From Lysobacterales bacterium (GTDB taxonomy: Bacteria; Pseudomonadota; Gammaproteobacteria; Xanthomonadales; Marinicellaceae): 32,306 nt of DNA. The notes beneath the pieces are model-generated. The model had not been told where the DNA came from. It did not search any database and was given only the letters and a program-made list of their open reading frames with translations. A program made the position numbers and the translations under genes. The stretch spans positions 1 through 32,306 of the forward strand of contig JALWKC010000271.1 in NCBI GenBank assembly GCA_026996795.1, in the 5' to 3' direction. Shown one piece after another: positions 7,895-15,845 of the stretch. Numbering within the stretch: the stretch's first letter is position 1; every line of letters begins with the position of its first letter.

Positions 7895-9223
7895 TTAAAC
7901 CGCGTTGACAATGCCCTCAACCACCCGGGTCAGTTTCTCGACGCTGGCCAGGTCCACCCGCTCGCGATCAGAATGGGGTTCGACAATGGTGGGGCCGATG
8001 CTGGTGATTTTCAGCTCTGGAAACTTGTCGGCAAACACGGCGCATTCCAACCCGGCATGGATACCGGCAAAATCGGCTTCGGGCACGTACTGGCGATACA
8101 CATCGCGCACTTTGTGTGAGAATTCATTGATATCGGGCTTCCAGGCCGGGTATTTGCCATCGGTTTCCAGATCAAAGCCATGCGCGCGAAAATAACTCAA
8201 GGTCTGTTCCTTCAGGTCATGCAGCCCCTGATTGGACATGGAACGGGCCGACAGGGAGACCTGAACCTGATCGCCTGACTCACCCGTCTCGGTATCGATA
8301 TCGGCCAGATTGATGGAATCCTGCGGCAGATTCAGTTCCTTGTTCCAGCCCCGCACGCCGTGGGCAAAGCCGTGAATCAGGTCAATCAGCTGGCGGTCAC
8401 CAACAATGGCCTGCTCATTCGTGGGTTCTGTATTTTCCGTGATGGCGCTGGATTTGACCCACGGATTTTCAAGCCGCGGTTGCTCACCGGCGGGCACGGC
8501 AATCACCGCTTCGGCACGCCGGGGTATGGCGTTGATGCGCTCCCCGCCTTTGAGGCTGATCAAACGCGCCTGGGGGTTGGCCGCCAGCACCTTGCTCAGT
8601 TCCACAATGGCCGACGGGATGCCGTCATCAATATTGACCCCGGAATGCCCGCCGGGGCAGTTGGCTTCCAGTTTATGTCGTGTCCAGCCTTCTGGCAGGG
8701 CTTCCCGATGCACCTTTTTACGGGCAAAAATATCCACGCCACCGGCACAGCCGATGCAGATTTCGCCTTCGTCCTCGCTGTCCAGGTTAAGCATGTAAGG
8801 GGTGCGTATGGGCAACTGCAAATCGTTGACGCCCAGCAGGCCCACTTCTTCGTTGGCGGTAAACAAGGCGTCGATGTTGGCCCCTTGCTGCATCAGGTAC
8901 AGGCTCATGGCAATACCGATGCCGTTGTCAGCGCCCAGGGAGGAGTCACGGGCCGACAGCCAGCCGTCTTTTTCTTCCAACTTCAGCTCAGGGGCCTTGC
9001 CGATACACACCATGTCGTAGTGGCTTTGGGTGGTGACCCGGGGCGCTTCGGCCTGGCGGGAACAGGCCATGACGTTACCGGCGGCGTCGGTCTTCACCTC
9101 ATAACCAAGCTCTTCACTGGTTTTTATCAACCAGTCTTTAAGGCCATCGGCGGCATGGGAGCAATGAGGAATGGCGGCAATTTCCCGAAAGAAATCGAGT
9201 ACGGTGCGTTTTTCAACAGTCAC
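7895..9223 (-). CDS. pepD: Aminoacyl-histidine dipeptidase (M20C, PepD-like)
   Basis: PepD is a cytosolic di-zinc peptidase that cleaves Xaa-His and other dipeptides. The 442-residue product shows the M20 metal-site series. His/Asp are in QSHYDMVC, the bridging Asp in SLGADNGIGIA, the catalytic Glu-Glu in TANEEVGLLG and a further ligand in LDSEDEGEICIGCAGG. The distal His is in PTIVEPHSDRERVD, and NCPGGHSGVNIDDG belongs to the lid domain. It is about 40 residues shorter than E. coli PepD (about 485), mostly through shorter loops, with all active-site motifs present. Translation starts at GTG (9221-9223), with TGGAGA 9 nt upstream. The DUF1338 gene lies 83 nt upstream on the same strand and may be co-transcribed. 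Confidence 0.92.
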   Translation of the reverse strand: MTVEKRTVLDFFREIAAIPHCSHAADGLKDWLIKTSEELGYEVKTDAAGNVMACSRQAEAPRVTTQSHYDMVCIGKAPELKLEEKDGWLSARDSSLGADNGIGIAMSLYLMQQGANIDALFTANEEVGLLGVNDLQLPIRTPYMLNLDSEDEGEICIGCAGGVDIFARKKVHREALPEGWTRHKLEANCPGGHSGVNIDDGIPSAIVELSKVLAANPQARLISLKGGERINAIPRRAEAVIAVPAGEQPRLENPWVKSSAITENTEPTNEQAIVGDRQLIDLIHGFAHGVRGWNKELNLPQDSINLADIDTETGESGDQVQVSLSARSMSNQGLHDLKEQTLSYFRAHGFDLETDGKYPAWKPDINEFSHKVRDVYRQYVPEADFAGIHAGLECAVFADKFPELKITSIGPTIVEPHSDRERVDLASVEKLTRVVEGIVNAV

Positions 9224-9306
9224 AGGCGGTCTCCAGCAAGCATTGGCTCAGTAAAACCGCTATTTTATCAGTTTTATGTGGCTGGTTGATGGCGCCAAAT
9301 GAGCAC

Positions 9307-10170
9307 TCAGGCCACCGCTTCCTGCCCGCATTCGGGGGTGGCCACGGCCTGATTGGTGCTTTCGAAAATCTTGTCGGCATTCGCCGCAATAAAGCCCTGG
9401 TAAAGGCGTCCGTCAGCCTGCGGGTAACGTTTGGCAAATTCGTAAAAACAGCCGGGAACCCGTCGCTGACCGTCGCTGAAATCCACCCGGGTTTCGCTGG
9501 CCAGTGTGGCTGATTGTTCCAGCAACTGTCCCGGGGTGCCCTTGATTTCACCGCCGGTGGCATTGAGCACAAAACCGTTTTTCTTCAAAAATCGGTTCAG
9601 TTCGGCCAGTTCGAAGAAGGTCAGCAGGTGATTCAGCGATACGGTGAAATGGTTTGCCATGTAACCCAGTGAAGCCAGCCAGGCAGCGTATTCGCTTTCG
9701 GCTTTCAGGGTCTCGTAATCGACTTGGGACAACTGCCACGGTCGACCACTGGCCACAAAATGGTCATCAGCCAGTTGGGCGCGGCTCACCTGTTCATCCA
9801 ACTTGTGCACAATGCGCTGGAACTGCAGGGAAAAATCCTGCACGCGCAGTTCGCTGATAAACACCTTGGGGAAACGCTCGGGATAACGGCTATGCTGCAA
9901 ATGGATGGCATCCAGTTTCTTTTCTTTGAAGGCATACTCGCCCGCACGCTCATAGCCGTGTTTTTCGAAAACCCGGGCCAAGGCATCAAGACCCAGTTTC
10001 GGGGTGTTGAAGGTGCGCAAGGCAATGTGATCGTTGACCACATGCTCACCGCGTCGTGACAGCAGTTCGTGAATCACGGCCGCCTGTGGATTGATGGCCG
10101 TGTACTGCTGCCACAGGCGATCAAACAAGTTCTCGATGGCGTGGGTGGAATCGTTGGCGTGGTGGGTCAT
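9307..10170 (-). CDS. DUF1338 family (2-oxoadipate dioxygenase/decarboxylase-like)
   Basis: DUF1338 proteins are Fe(II) enzymes of the vicinal-oxygen-chelate type. The characterised member HglS/YdcJ converts 2-oxoadipate to 2-hydroxyglutarate. This 287-residue product has the short-form pattern: ENLFDRLWQQYTAINPQA at the N-terminus, a first His ligand in VVNDHIALRTF (His48), the next in MANHFTVSLNHL, and the probable Glu ligand in PGCFYEFAKRY. GYERAGEYAFKEKKLDAIHL and the ending GFIAANADKIFEST are family-typical. I chose ATG 10168-10170 because the protein pattern begins just after it. An in-frame TTG at 10213-10215 would add 15 polar residues and neither start has a clear ribosome binding site. 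No lysine-catabolism genes adjoin it, so the substrate is open. Confidence 0.85.
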   Translation of the reverse strand: MTHHANDSTHAIENLFDRLWQQYTAINPQAAVIHELLSRRGEHVVNDHIALRTFNTPKLGLDALARVFEKHGYERAGEYAFKEKKLDAIHLQHSRYPERFPKVFISELRVQDFSLQFQRIVHKLDEQVSRAQLADDHFVASGRPWQLSQVDYETLKAESEYAAWLASLGYMANHFTVSLNHLLTFFELAELNRFLKKNGFVLNATGGEIKGTPGQLLEQSATLASETRVDFSDGQRRVPGCFYEFAKRYPQADGRLYQGFIAANADKIFESTNQAVATPECGQEAVA

Positions 10171-10250
10171 GGGGGGCGCTGCCTGGTTGTCGTTGTCGGT
10201 CTCGGTTAAGGCCAAAATGGTGAAATATCGACAGCAAGTATAGGCAAAAG

Positions 10251-10272
10251 CCCTAGAGTAATGACTCTAGGG
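10251..10272. other. Perfect 9-bp-arm hairpin between divergent genes
   Basis: CCCTAGAGT (10251-10259) and ACTCTAGGG (10264-10272) are perfectly complementary around AATG. On the minus strand the stem is followed by CTTTTGCC. The right arm overlaps the left end of the repeat remnant at 10271. It may be an operator, a weak terminator or a product of element insertion. Confidence 0.5.
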
Positions 10273-10343
10273 AGGCTCTGGTTGAATCTGGACGAAGCAG
10301 GTTATGCCGGAAAGGTTCAATAACTGCGTTGAAGTCCTGGCCG
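10271..10343 (+). mobile_element. Remnant of the GGAAGCTCTG inverted-repeat element
   Basis: GGAGGCTCTGGTTGAATC follows a CTAG site and continues TGGACGAAGCAGGTTATGCC, nearly identical to 23089-23108. The inner part (10310-10332, ATAACTGCGTTGAAGTCCTG) is the reverse complement of the right-hand half of the copy at 23071-23228. No right terminal repeat is seen, so this copy is shortened or rearranged. It lies just upstream of the potassium-channel gene. Confidence 0.65.
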
Positions 10344-10455
10344 GATGCTAGACCGGAGGCACGTAACGGTTCAGCCAGCACAGGCGGAAAAAGCCACGCT
10401 TTTATCCACGCAATCGCTGGGTTATGATGCCAGCCAGTCATTGCGAGAACCACTC

Positions 10456-11304
10456 ATGGCAGAAGAAAGGCCCAAAGCACGAAACTGGCGCGACACCCTG
10501 TTCAAGATTATTTATCACGCGGACACACCGGCCGGAAAGCTGTTTGATGTGCTGCTGATTGTGTTTATTCTCGCCAGCGTGCTGGTGATTATTCTCGACA
10601 GCGTGGACTGGTTGCATCAGAAATACGGCCCGATTTTCTATGCGCTGGAGTGGTTTTTCACCATCGTCTTCACCATCGAGTTTATCCTGCGCCTGATCTC
10701 CATCCGGCGCCCATTGCGCTACGCGTTTTCCTTCTTCGGCATCATTGACCTGTTGTCGATTATCCCCACCTACCTGGGCCTGTTTGTGGATGGCGCGCAC
10801 AACCTGTTGGTGATCCGGATATTGCGCATCCTGAGAATTTTCCGGGTGCTGAAGCTGGTCCGCTACACCCAGCAGGCGCAAGTGCTGATGAAGGCAGTGG
10901 CCGGATCGCGGCACAAGATTGCCGTGTTTTTCTTTTTTATCAGCACCGTGCTGGTCATTTTCGGCAGCCTGATGTACGTGGTGGAAGGCCCCGAACACGG
11001 CTTTTCCAACATTCCCGCCGGTATCTACTGGGCCATCGTGACACTCACCACCGTAGGTTATGGCGACATTGCGCCACAAACAGTGCCGGGGCGATTCATC
11101 GCCTCGCTCATCATGCTCACCGGTTATTCCATCATTGCCGTGCCCACCGGTATTTTTACCAGTGAGCTGAACCGGGCGGTGAAGAAAAAAAGAAAACGCG
11201 ACCAACGAACCTGTTCCACCTGCGCCCTCACTGGCCACGACCGTGACGCCGTTTACTGCCGGAAATGCGGCCACCAGCTGGATGACAGTGATGCCGCCCA
11301 ATGA
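10456..11304 (+). CDS. Voltage-gated-type potassium channel with C-terminal zinc ribbon
   Basis: The 282-residue inner-membrane protein has six membrane segments plus a pore loop. S1 is about 30-48, S2 about 60-82, S3 about 91-110. S4 has basic residues every third position (Arg121, 124, 127, 130, Lys133, Arg136), the hallmark of a voltage sensor. S5 is about 155-176 and the filter TVGYGD is at 199-204. S6 is about 213-234. The cytosolic tail is highly basic (KKKRKR) and ends in a CxxC...CxxC zinc ribbon (Cys253, 256, 268, 271), unusual for this family. ATG 10456 is chosen because the upstream in-frame extension to 10345 runs into repeat remnant DNA. The ribosome binding site is weak. The stop overlaps the next start (ATGA), coupling the channel to an aldo/keto reductase. 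Confidence 0.92.
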   Translation: MAEERPKARNWRDTLFKIIYHADTPAGKLFDVLLIVFILASVLVIILDSVDWLHQKYGPIFYALEWFFTIVFTIEFILRLISIRRPLRYAFSFFGIIDLLSIIPTYLGLFVDGAHNLLVIRILRILRIFRVLKLVRYTQQAQVLMKAVAGSRHKIAVFFFFISTVLVIFGSLMYVVEGPEHGFSNIPAGIYWAIVTLTTVGYGDIAPQTVPGRFIASLIMLTGYSIIAVPTGIFTSELNRAVKKKRKRDQRTCSTCALTGHDRDAVYCRKCGHQLDDSDAAQ

Positions 11305-12218
11305 AATACCGCAGCCTGCACAACGCAGACGCGCGCTTGTCTGAAATTGGCCTGGGTTGCGCCAGCTACTGGGCCAAGAAAATCTTTTCAGAAAGAACCG
11401 CGCAACGGATTGTTCATTACGCCGTGGCCTGTGGCATCACCGTTTTTGACACCGGCTCCAGTTACGCCAATGGCCACGCCGAACAACGATTGGGCCGCGC
11501 CTTGCGAGGCCTGGCTAACCGCGATGATCTGTGGATCAGCAGCAAGGTTGGTACCCGGGTTGGCGCCTGGGGCCGGCTGTATAAAGACTTTAGCGAACGC
11601 GGCATTCGCCATTCGGTGCACAACAGCCTGCGCGCGCTGGGCCTTTCGCGCCTGCCTGTGCTGTTCTTACATGGACCAAACCCGGAAGATTTCAATGACA
11701 CCACCTTCGGTGTACTGGAAGACCTGCAACGGGAAGGTCTGGTGGGCCTGGTGGGCGTCAACACCTTTGATGATGAGATCATCCGCCTGACGGTGGCCAG
11801 TGGCCGCTTTCAGTGCCTGATGACCGACTTCAATGTGCTCAAACCGGATCGCGGCCGCCTGATCAGCGAACTGGCCAACGGCGGCCTGGATGTGTTTGTG
11901 GCTGCGGCCCTGGCCGGGGGCCTATACAGCCGTTCTTTTTACCGGCTTTACCTGCCCAAGCATGCCTGGTACTGGGCCCGTGCGCTGGCACGGCAACGGC
12001 CGCAACTGAAACAGGCTCGTGGCTTGCACTTCCTGAATCAGGTACCGGGATGGTCAGCGGCGCAACTGGCCCTGGCCTTTGTGCTGGAAAACCCCGATCC
12101 GGTGTGCGCGCTGATTGGCACCACTTCCGAAACACACCTGAGCGAACTGGCTGCCGTGAGCGGCAAAAAAGCACCGCCTGAGATCATGCAAAAAATCCAA
12201 GCGGCCAATACGGCCTGA
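11301..12218 (+). CDS. Aldo/keto reductase, coupled to the K+ channel gene
   Basis: The 305-residue protein is an NADPH-type TIM-barrel oxidoreductase. The catalytic tetrad is Asp50 and Tyr55 (FDTGSSYANGHAE), Lys82 (ISSKVG) and His124 (LFLHGPN). A cofactor-binding C-terminal segment contains ALIGTTSETHLSEL. Length is normal. Its ATG lies inside the last codons of the channel gene with a 4-nt overlap and no separate ribosome binding site, so it depends on channel translation. Animal Kv channel beta subunits are aldo/keto reductases of the same fold, which makes a regulatory role on the channel plausible. An ordinary carbonyl or sugar reductase role remains possible. No metabolic partner genes are nearby. 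Confidence 0.9.
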   Translation: MKYRSLHNADARLSEIGLGCASYWAKKIFSERTAQRIVHYAVACGITVFDTGSSYANGHAEQRLGRALRGLANRDDLWISSKVGTRVGAWGRLYKDFSERGIRHSVHNSLRALGLSRLPVLFLHGPNPEDFNDTTFGVLEDLQREGLVGLVGVNTFDDEIIRLTVASGRFQCLMTDFNVLKPDRGRLISELANGGLDVFVAAALAGGLYSRSFYRLYLPKHAWYWARALARQRPQLKQARGLHFLNQVPGWSAAQLALAFVLENPDPVCALIGTTSETHLSELAAVSGKKAPPEIMQKIQAANTA

Positions 12219-12227
12219 ATCAGGCCG
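12211..12227. other. Palindrome containing both stop codons of convergent genes
   Basis: CGGCCTGAATCAGGCCG is a perfect palindrome centred on position 12219. The aldo/keto reductase stop (12216-12218) and the bioD stop (12220-12222) lie in its two halves, separated by one base. In RNA it forms a 6-bp stem with a 5-nt loop on either strand. No T-tail follows, so it is at most a weak barrier. Confidence 0.6.
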
Positions 12228-12840
12228 CGTCATCACGGATTCGCGGCACTTGAATGCGGCGTTCAATGGCTTCCACGTTGGTGCTGAAATCAGCAAAGTC
12301 CGGCTCGATGGGATTGGCAAACCAGCCCAGTAAGTGGCAACCATCGCGTCGGATCTGCGCGGCACTGAGCAAAGCGTGGTTGATGCAGCCCAGTCGCACC
12401 GGCACCACCAGCACAACCGGCAACCCACTGGCCCGAACCAGATCGGCCTGCATCAGGGTTTCGCTCAAGGGCACGCACCAGCCGCCCACGCCTTCTGCCA
12501 GCAGCCGGTCATGAGTCGATTGCAATGCGGCCAGGCGTTTCAGGCAGGTGGGCAGGTCAAACGTGCCTGCAGTATCGGCGATATGCGGTGAGGCCGGTTT
12601 TTCGAACACGAAAGGCGCCACCTCAGCGGGGTGCTGACCCGTCACCGCAGCCAGTTGCAGCGCGTCTTCACTGAGCAGTGAATCGCCTTGCCAGTACCCG
12701 CCACTGGCCACCGGCTTGCAGGCAGCCACGCTCAAGCCGCGGGCTTGCCAGCGCCGCAGTACCTGACAACTGGTCCAGGTTTTGCCCGCATCGGTGTCGG
12801 TGGCGGTGACAAAAACTGAGGGCAATTCGGACAAAAACAT
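12220..12840 (-). CDS. bioD: Dethiobiotin synthetase
   Basis: BioD closes the ureido ring: 7,8-diaminopelargonate plus CO2 and ATP gives dethiobiotin, in the cytosol. The 206-residue product has the P-loop-like VTATDTDAGKT (residues 11-21), the substrate lysine in AACKPVASGG, EGVGGWCVPLSE in the centre and VVPVRLGCINHALLSAAQI as the conserved second half. It is about 20 residues shorter than E. coli BioD, mainly at the C-terminus (LLGWFANPIEPDF...). It is the last gene of the biotin cluster, starting 5 nt after the bioC stop. Confidence 0.95.
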   Translation of the reverse strand: MFLSELPSVFVTATDTDAGKTWTSCQVLRRWQARGLSVAACKPVASGGYWQGDSLLSEDALQLAAVTGQHPAEVAPFVFEKPASPHIADTAGTFDLPTCLKRLAALQSTHDRLLAEGVGGWCVPLSETLMQADLVRASGLPVVLVVPVRLGCINHALLSAAQIRRDGCHLLGWFANPIEPDFADFSTNVEAIERRIQVPRIRDDAA

Positions 12841-12845
12841 GGCGT

Positions 12846-13670
12846 TCAGCCCCGCAACCGGCTGGGAATGTCCTTGCGCGCCTTGTTTTGCACCACGCCG
12901 CGAAAATAGTTGACTTCGTAGGTGGCCGGCAAAACGCCCTCGTGGCGAAACTTCTCATAGGCCTCGGTCAGTCGCTGCAAGGCCTGCCGGCTCATGAGCC
13001 CCCGGGGCCGGTCTTCGTCCACGTTGTGCGCACCGATGGCTTTCAGATCGCGCATCAGGTCGATGACCCGGGCATAAGTCATAATAATGGTTTCACTGTT
13101 GGCCACAACCCGCTCAAAACCCAGCCGCAACATGGCATCGGCCACCTGGCGCATGTCGGTGAATTCATTCACGTGTGGCCGGTCATCCACCGCCGCCCAG
13201 CTGTGCCGTAGTTCGTGCAAGGTGGAAAAGCCCAGTGAACTGGCCAGCAGCACCCCGCCGGGCTTGAGCACTCGCTGCACTTCCTGCATCACCTGTTCTT
13301 CATTGGTCCACTGCAACATGAGATTGGAAAACACCAGATCAAAGCTGTTTTCCGCATAAGGCAGATCGTGGGCATCGCCGACACAGGCTTTGACACCGGC
13401 TTCCCTGGGCACGCGCTCGATCATGGCCGGGCTGAAATCCAGCGCATGAATTTCCGCCCCGGGAAACTGCCGCGCCAGGCGTGGCACGGCCCAGCCGGTA
13501 CCGCAACCCAGGTCCAGAATGCGCGGCGCCTGAACAGGTGCCAATGCCGGGTCGTCCTGCAGCCGTTCCAGCAGGCGTTCCAGCACTTCTTTCTGTAAAA
13601 CGGCATGGGCCTCATACTGATCCGCTGCCTGGCTGAACGAGCGGTTGATGGCCTGGTATTCAAGGGTCAC
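12846..13670 (-). CDS. bioC: Malonyl-ACP O-methyltransferase
   Basis: BioC methylates malonyl-ACP so that fatty-acid synthesis can build the pimelate moiety of biotin. The 274-residue cytosolic protein opens with INRSFSQAADQYEAHAVLQKE, typical of BioC. It has the SAM-binding motif ILDLGCGTG (51-59), ALDFSPAMIE, DAHDLPYAENSFDLVFSN and the RVLKPGG post-motif. The C-terminal MTYARVIDLMRDLKAIGAHNV is diagnostic of BioC over generic methyltransferases. Translation starts at GTG 13668-13670 with AGGAA about 10 nt upstream. It lies 72 nt after bioH and 5 nt before bioD. Confidence 0.95.
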   Translation of the reverse strand: MTLEYQAINRSFSQAADQYEAHAVLQKEVLERLLERLQDDPALAPVQAPRILDLGCGTGWAVPRLARQFPGAEIHALDFSPAMIERVPREAGVKACVGDAHDLPYAENSFDLVFSNLMLQWTNEEQVMQEVQRVLKPGGVLLASSLGFSTLHELRHSWAAVDDRPHVNEFTDMRQVADAMLRLGFERVVANSETIIMTYARVIDLMRDLKAIGAHNVDEDRPRGLMSRQALQRLTEAYEKFRHEGVLPATYEVNYFRGVVQNKARKDIPSRLRG

Positions 13671-13742
13671 GGGGTAATTTCCTGAAGTCTGACAAGTGCT
13701 GCAAGATTGAGTTTTTTACGGGCGCATTGATAAAGCAATTCG

Positions 13743-14564
13743 TCATACCGGTTGTTGGGAGTAAAAACGGTTCAACAGCCCGGTGAGTTCATCGGCATGG
13801 GTCAAAAACGGCGCGTGGCCGGCCCCGCGAATCAGGGCGTACTGCCCCGCCGCTCCGGGGTGTGCGGCCGTTCCCGAGCGGGCCGCGGCTTTTTCCATCG
13901 CCGCTGGGGACACCAGCCGGTCACGCCGCCCGGCTACCCACAAAGACGGCTGAACCAGGCGTGGCAACTGCCGGCTCAAGTCGGTGTTTTTCAACAGTTG
14001 CAAGCCGGCGGCCAGGGCCGGGGCTTCGGGTTCCGGGCTGTGGCTGGCCAGGGTTCTGATCTGTTTCAGCAAGGCCTTTTCATTGGCACAACCCAGCACC
14101 TCAAGCGCCATAAAACGTTGCAGGGTCTGATGCACGTCGCGACGCAAATCCTGGCCAAACTCTTCAAGGAGGCTTTCATCCACGCCTTCTGGCCAATCCG
14201 GCGAACGCACAAAACAGGGGCTGGCACACAACATCACCAGTTGCCGCACCCGTTCGGGCCGTTGCAAGGCCAATTTTAACGTCAACAAACCACCCAGCGA
14301 CCAGCCCACCCAGGTGGCCGCGGGAACGTGCGCGGTGAGGGCATGAAGCTGTTCGGCCGCCACCGAGATCTCTTCGGCCAGGGGCAGGTGGCGATGACCG
14401 CCGTGACCGGGAAGGTCCACCGCGTACACCCGCCAGTGCGCTTTCAGCTTCTCCACCCACGGTTGAAACAAGCCCGAATGCATGCCCCAGCCATGCACCA
14501 GCACCAATGGCGGGCGATTTGCCTGTGCAGGCCTGTTGAGTGTGTTTTCCGGAGGTTCAGTCAT
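13743..14564 (-). CDS. bioH: Pimeloyl-ACP methyl ester carboxylesterase
   Basis: BioH hydrolyses pimeloyl-ACP methyl ester, ending the elongation phase of pimelate assembly. The 273-residue alpha/beta hydrolase has the oxyanion region LVLVHGWGMHSG, the nucleophile elbow GWSLGG (Ser89), Asp215 in VAGRRDRLV and His250 in RGAGHAPF, the full catalytic triad. I place the start at ATG 14562-14564, which overlaps the bioF stop (ATGACTGA). A TTG 27 nt upstream is possible but would increase the overlap to 35 nt. Overlap with bioF implies translational coupling. Its place between bioF and bioC supports BioH over other esterases. Confidence 0.94.
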   Translation of the reverse strand: MTEPPENTLNRPAQANRPPLVLVHGWGMHSGLFQPWVEKLKAHWRVYAVDLPGHGGHRHLPLAEEISVAAEQLHALTAHVPAATWVGWSLGGLLTLKLALQRPERVRQLVMLCASPCFVRSPDWPEGVDESLLEEFGQDLRRDVHQTLQRFMALEVLGCANEKALLKQIRTLASHSPEPEAPALAAGLQLLKNTDLSRQLPRLVQPSLWVAGRRDRLVSPAAMEKAAARSGTAAHPGAAGQYALIRGAGHAPFLTHADELTGLLNRFYSQQPV

Positions 14565-15789
14565 GGGCAGTGGGATTTTCAGTGGTTTCAATCAGCACCT
14601 TCGACAAGGCCTCGACCAGCCGTTGCAAGTCGTTCCTGCTATGCGAGGCCGTCAGCGTAATACGCAAGCGGGCCTGGCCCTTGGCCACCGTGGGGTAGCG
14701 CATGGCGCGCACAAAAAACCCCTGCTGACGCAAGGCCCGTTCGGCGGCCGTGGCCTGTGTTTCGCCCCCCACCATCAGCGGCTGGATGGGGCCGTTGACT
14801 GCGCGCACCAGCAAGCCGGCCGCCCGGGCCAGTTGGCGGAAATGCGCGATATTGGCAAACAGACGCTGGCGGTGCTGGCTTTCTTCCTGCGACAGGCGAA
14901 TCGCAGCCAGAGCCGTGGCCGCCAGTGCAGGCGGCAAGGCGGTGTTGAACAGATACGTGCGGGCCGTCTGCACCAGCAGGTCAATCAATGGTTGCGGGCC
15001 GGCCACGAAGGCACCGGCCGATGCATAGGCTTTGCCGAGGGTGCCACACAACAGGGGCACCTGGGTTTCGTCCAGGCCGGCGGCGACCACACTGCCCTGA
15101 CCGAGGTTGTTTTCCTCCGGGCCAAACACCCCGATGCCGTGCGCGTCGTCCACCGCCAGCAAGACCCCGGCTTTGCCGCAGCAGGCAGCCAGTTCAGCCA
15201 GTGGCGCGGTGTCTCCGTCCATGCTGAACACGGCGTCGCTACATACCAGTCCGACGTGACGGCTTTCGTCTCGTTCCAGTTTGTGCGCCAAATCCGCCGC
15301 ATCCGCGTGACGATAGCGCTTCAGGCGGCACCCAGCCAGGCGCGCCGAATCAATCAGCGAGGCGTGGTTGAACCGGTCCTCAAGCACCGTCTGACCGCGC
15401 TGGCAAAACACCTGCGCCAACGCCAGGTTAGCTAGGTAGCCACTGGAAAAAACCACCGCAGCAGTGCGTCCGGTGAGCGTTGCGATGGCCTGTTCCAGCG
15501 CCTGCAGCGGCTCGGAATAACCACTCACCAGGGCTGAACCACTGCTGCCGTTACCGTATTGGCAAGCCGCACGGCGCGCTATCTCCGGCAAATCCGGGTG
15601 CGTGTTCAGGCCCAAATAATCGTTGCTGCTGAAATTCAGGCAGTCCTTGCCGTCCAATGTGATGAGACGACCGGCATTACCCGAGCGCAGCAGGCGCTGA
15701 CGCTGCAAGCCGGCGACCTTCAACGTCTGCAACCGGGCCTCGGTTTGAAGGAGATAGTTCGGAGGTGGGTTGGACAGGACTTCAGACAC
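14557..15789 (-). CDS. bioF: 8-amino-7-oxononanoate synthase
   Basis: BioF is the PLP enzyme that condenses pimeloyl-ACP with L-alanine to give 8-amino-7-oxononanoate. The 410-residue cytosolic protein has FSSNDYLGLNTHP near the start, then GNGSSGSALVSGYSEP and the HASLIDSARLAG substrate loop. AVDDAHGIGVFG is present and the PLP lysine is Lys253 in LCGTLGKAYAS. It is some 25 residues longer than E. coli BioF, with a short N-terminal extension. The start is GTG 15787-15789. It overlaps bioH by 8 nt and follows bioB after 56 nt. Confidence 0.96.
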   Translation of the reverse strand: MSEVLSNPPPNYLLQTEARLQTLKVAGLQRQRLLRSGNAGRLITLDGKDCLNFSSNDYLGLNTHPDLPEIARRAACQYGNGSSGSALVSGYSEPLQALEQAIATLTGRTAAVVFSSGYLANLALAQVFCQRGQTVLEDRFNHASLIDSARLAGCRLKRYRHADAADLAHKLERDESRHVGLVCSDAVFSMDGDTAPLAELAACCGKAGVLLAVDDAHGIGVFGPEENNLGQGSVVAAGLDETQVPLLCGTLGKAYASAGAFVAGPQPLIDLLVQTARTYLFNTALPPALAATALAAIRLSQEESQHRQRLFANIAHFRQLARAAGLLVRAVNGPIQPLMVGGETQATAAERALRQQGFFVRAMRYPTVAKGQARLRITLTASHSRNDLQRLVEALSKVLIETTENPTAHD

Positions 15790-15845
15790 ACCAACAAACC
15801 GTCGTTAGCAGACTTCCGCTATTGGCCATGCGAATCAAGAGACAC

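Noticed and set aside
10345-10455. Longer N-terminus for the potassium channel starting at 10345
   Set aside because: The extension lies largely in repeat-remnant and low-conservation DNA; channel-like sequence begins after the ATG at 10456.
10438-11301. 287-residue minus-strand open frame opposite the potassium channel
   Set aside because: Very His/Gln/Asn-rich translation is typical of an antisense shadow of a hydrophobic protein.
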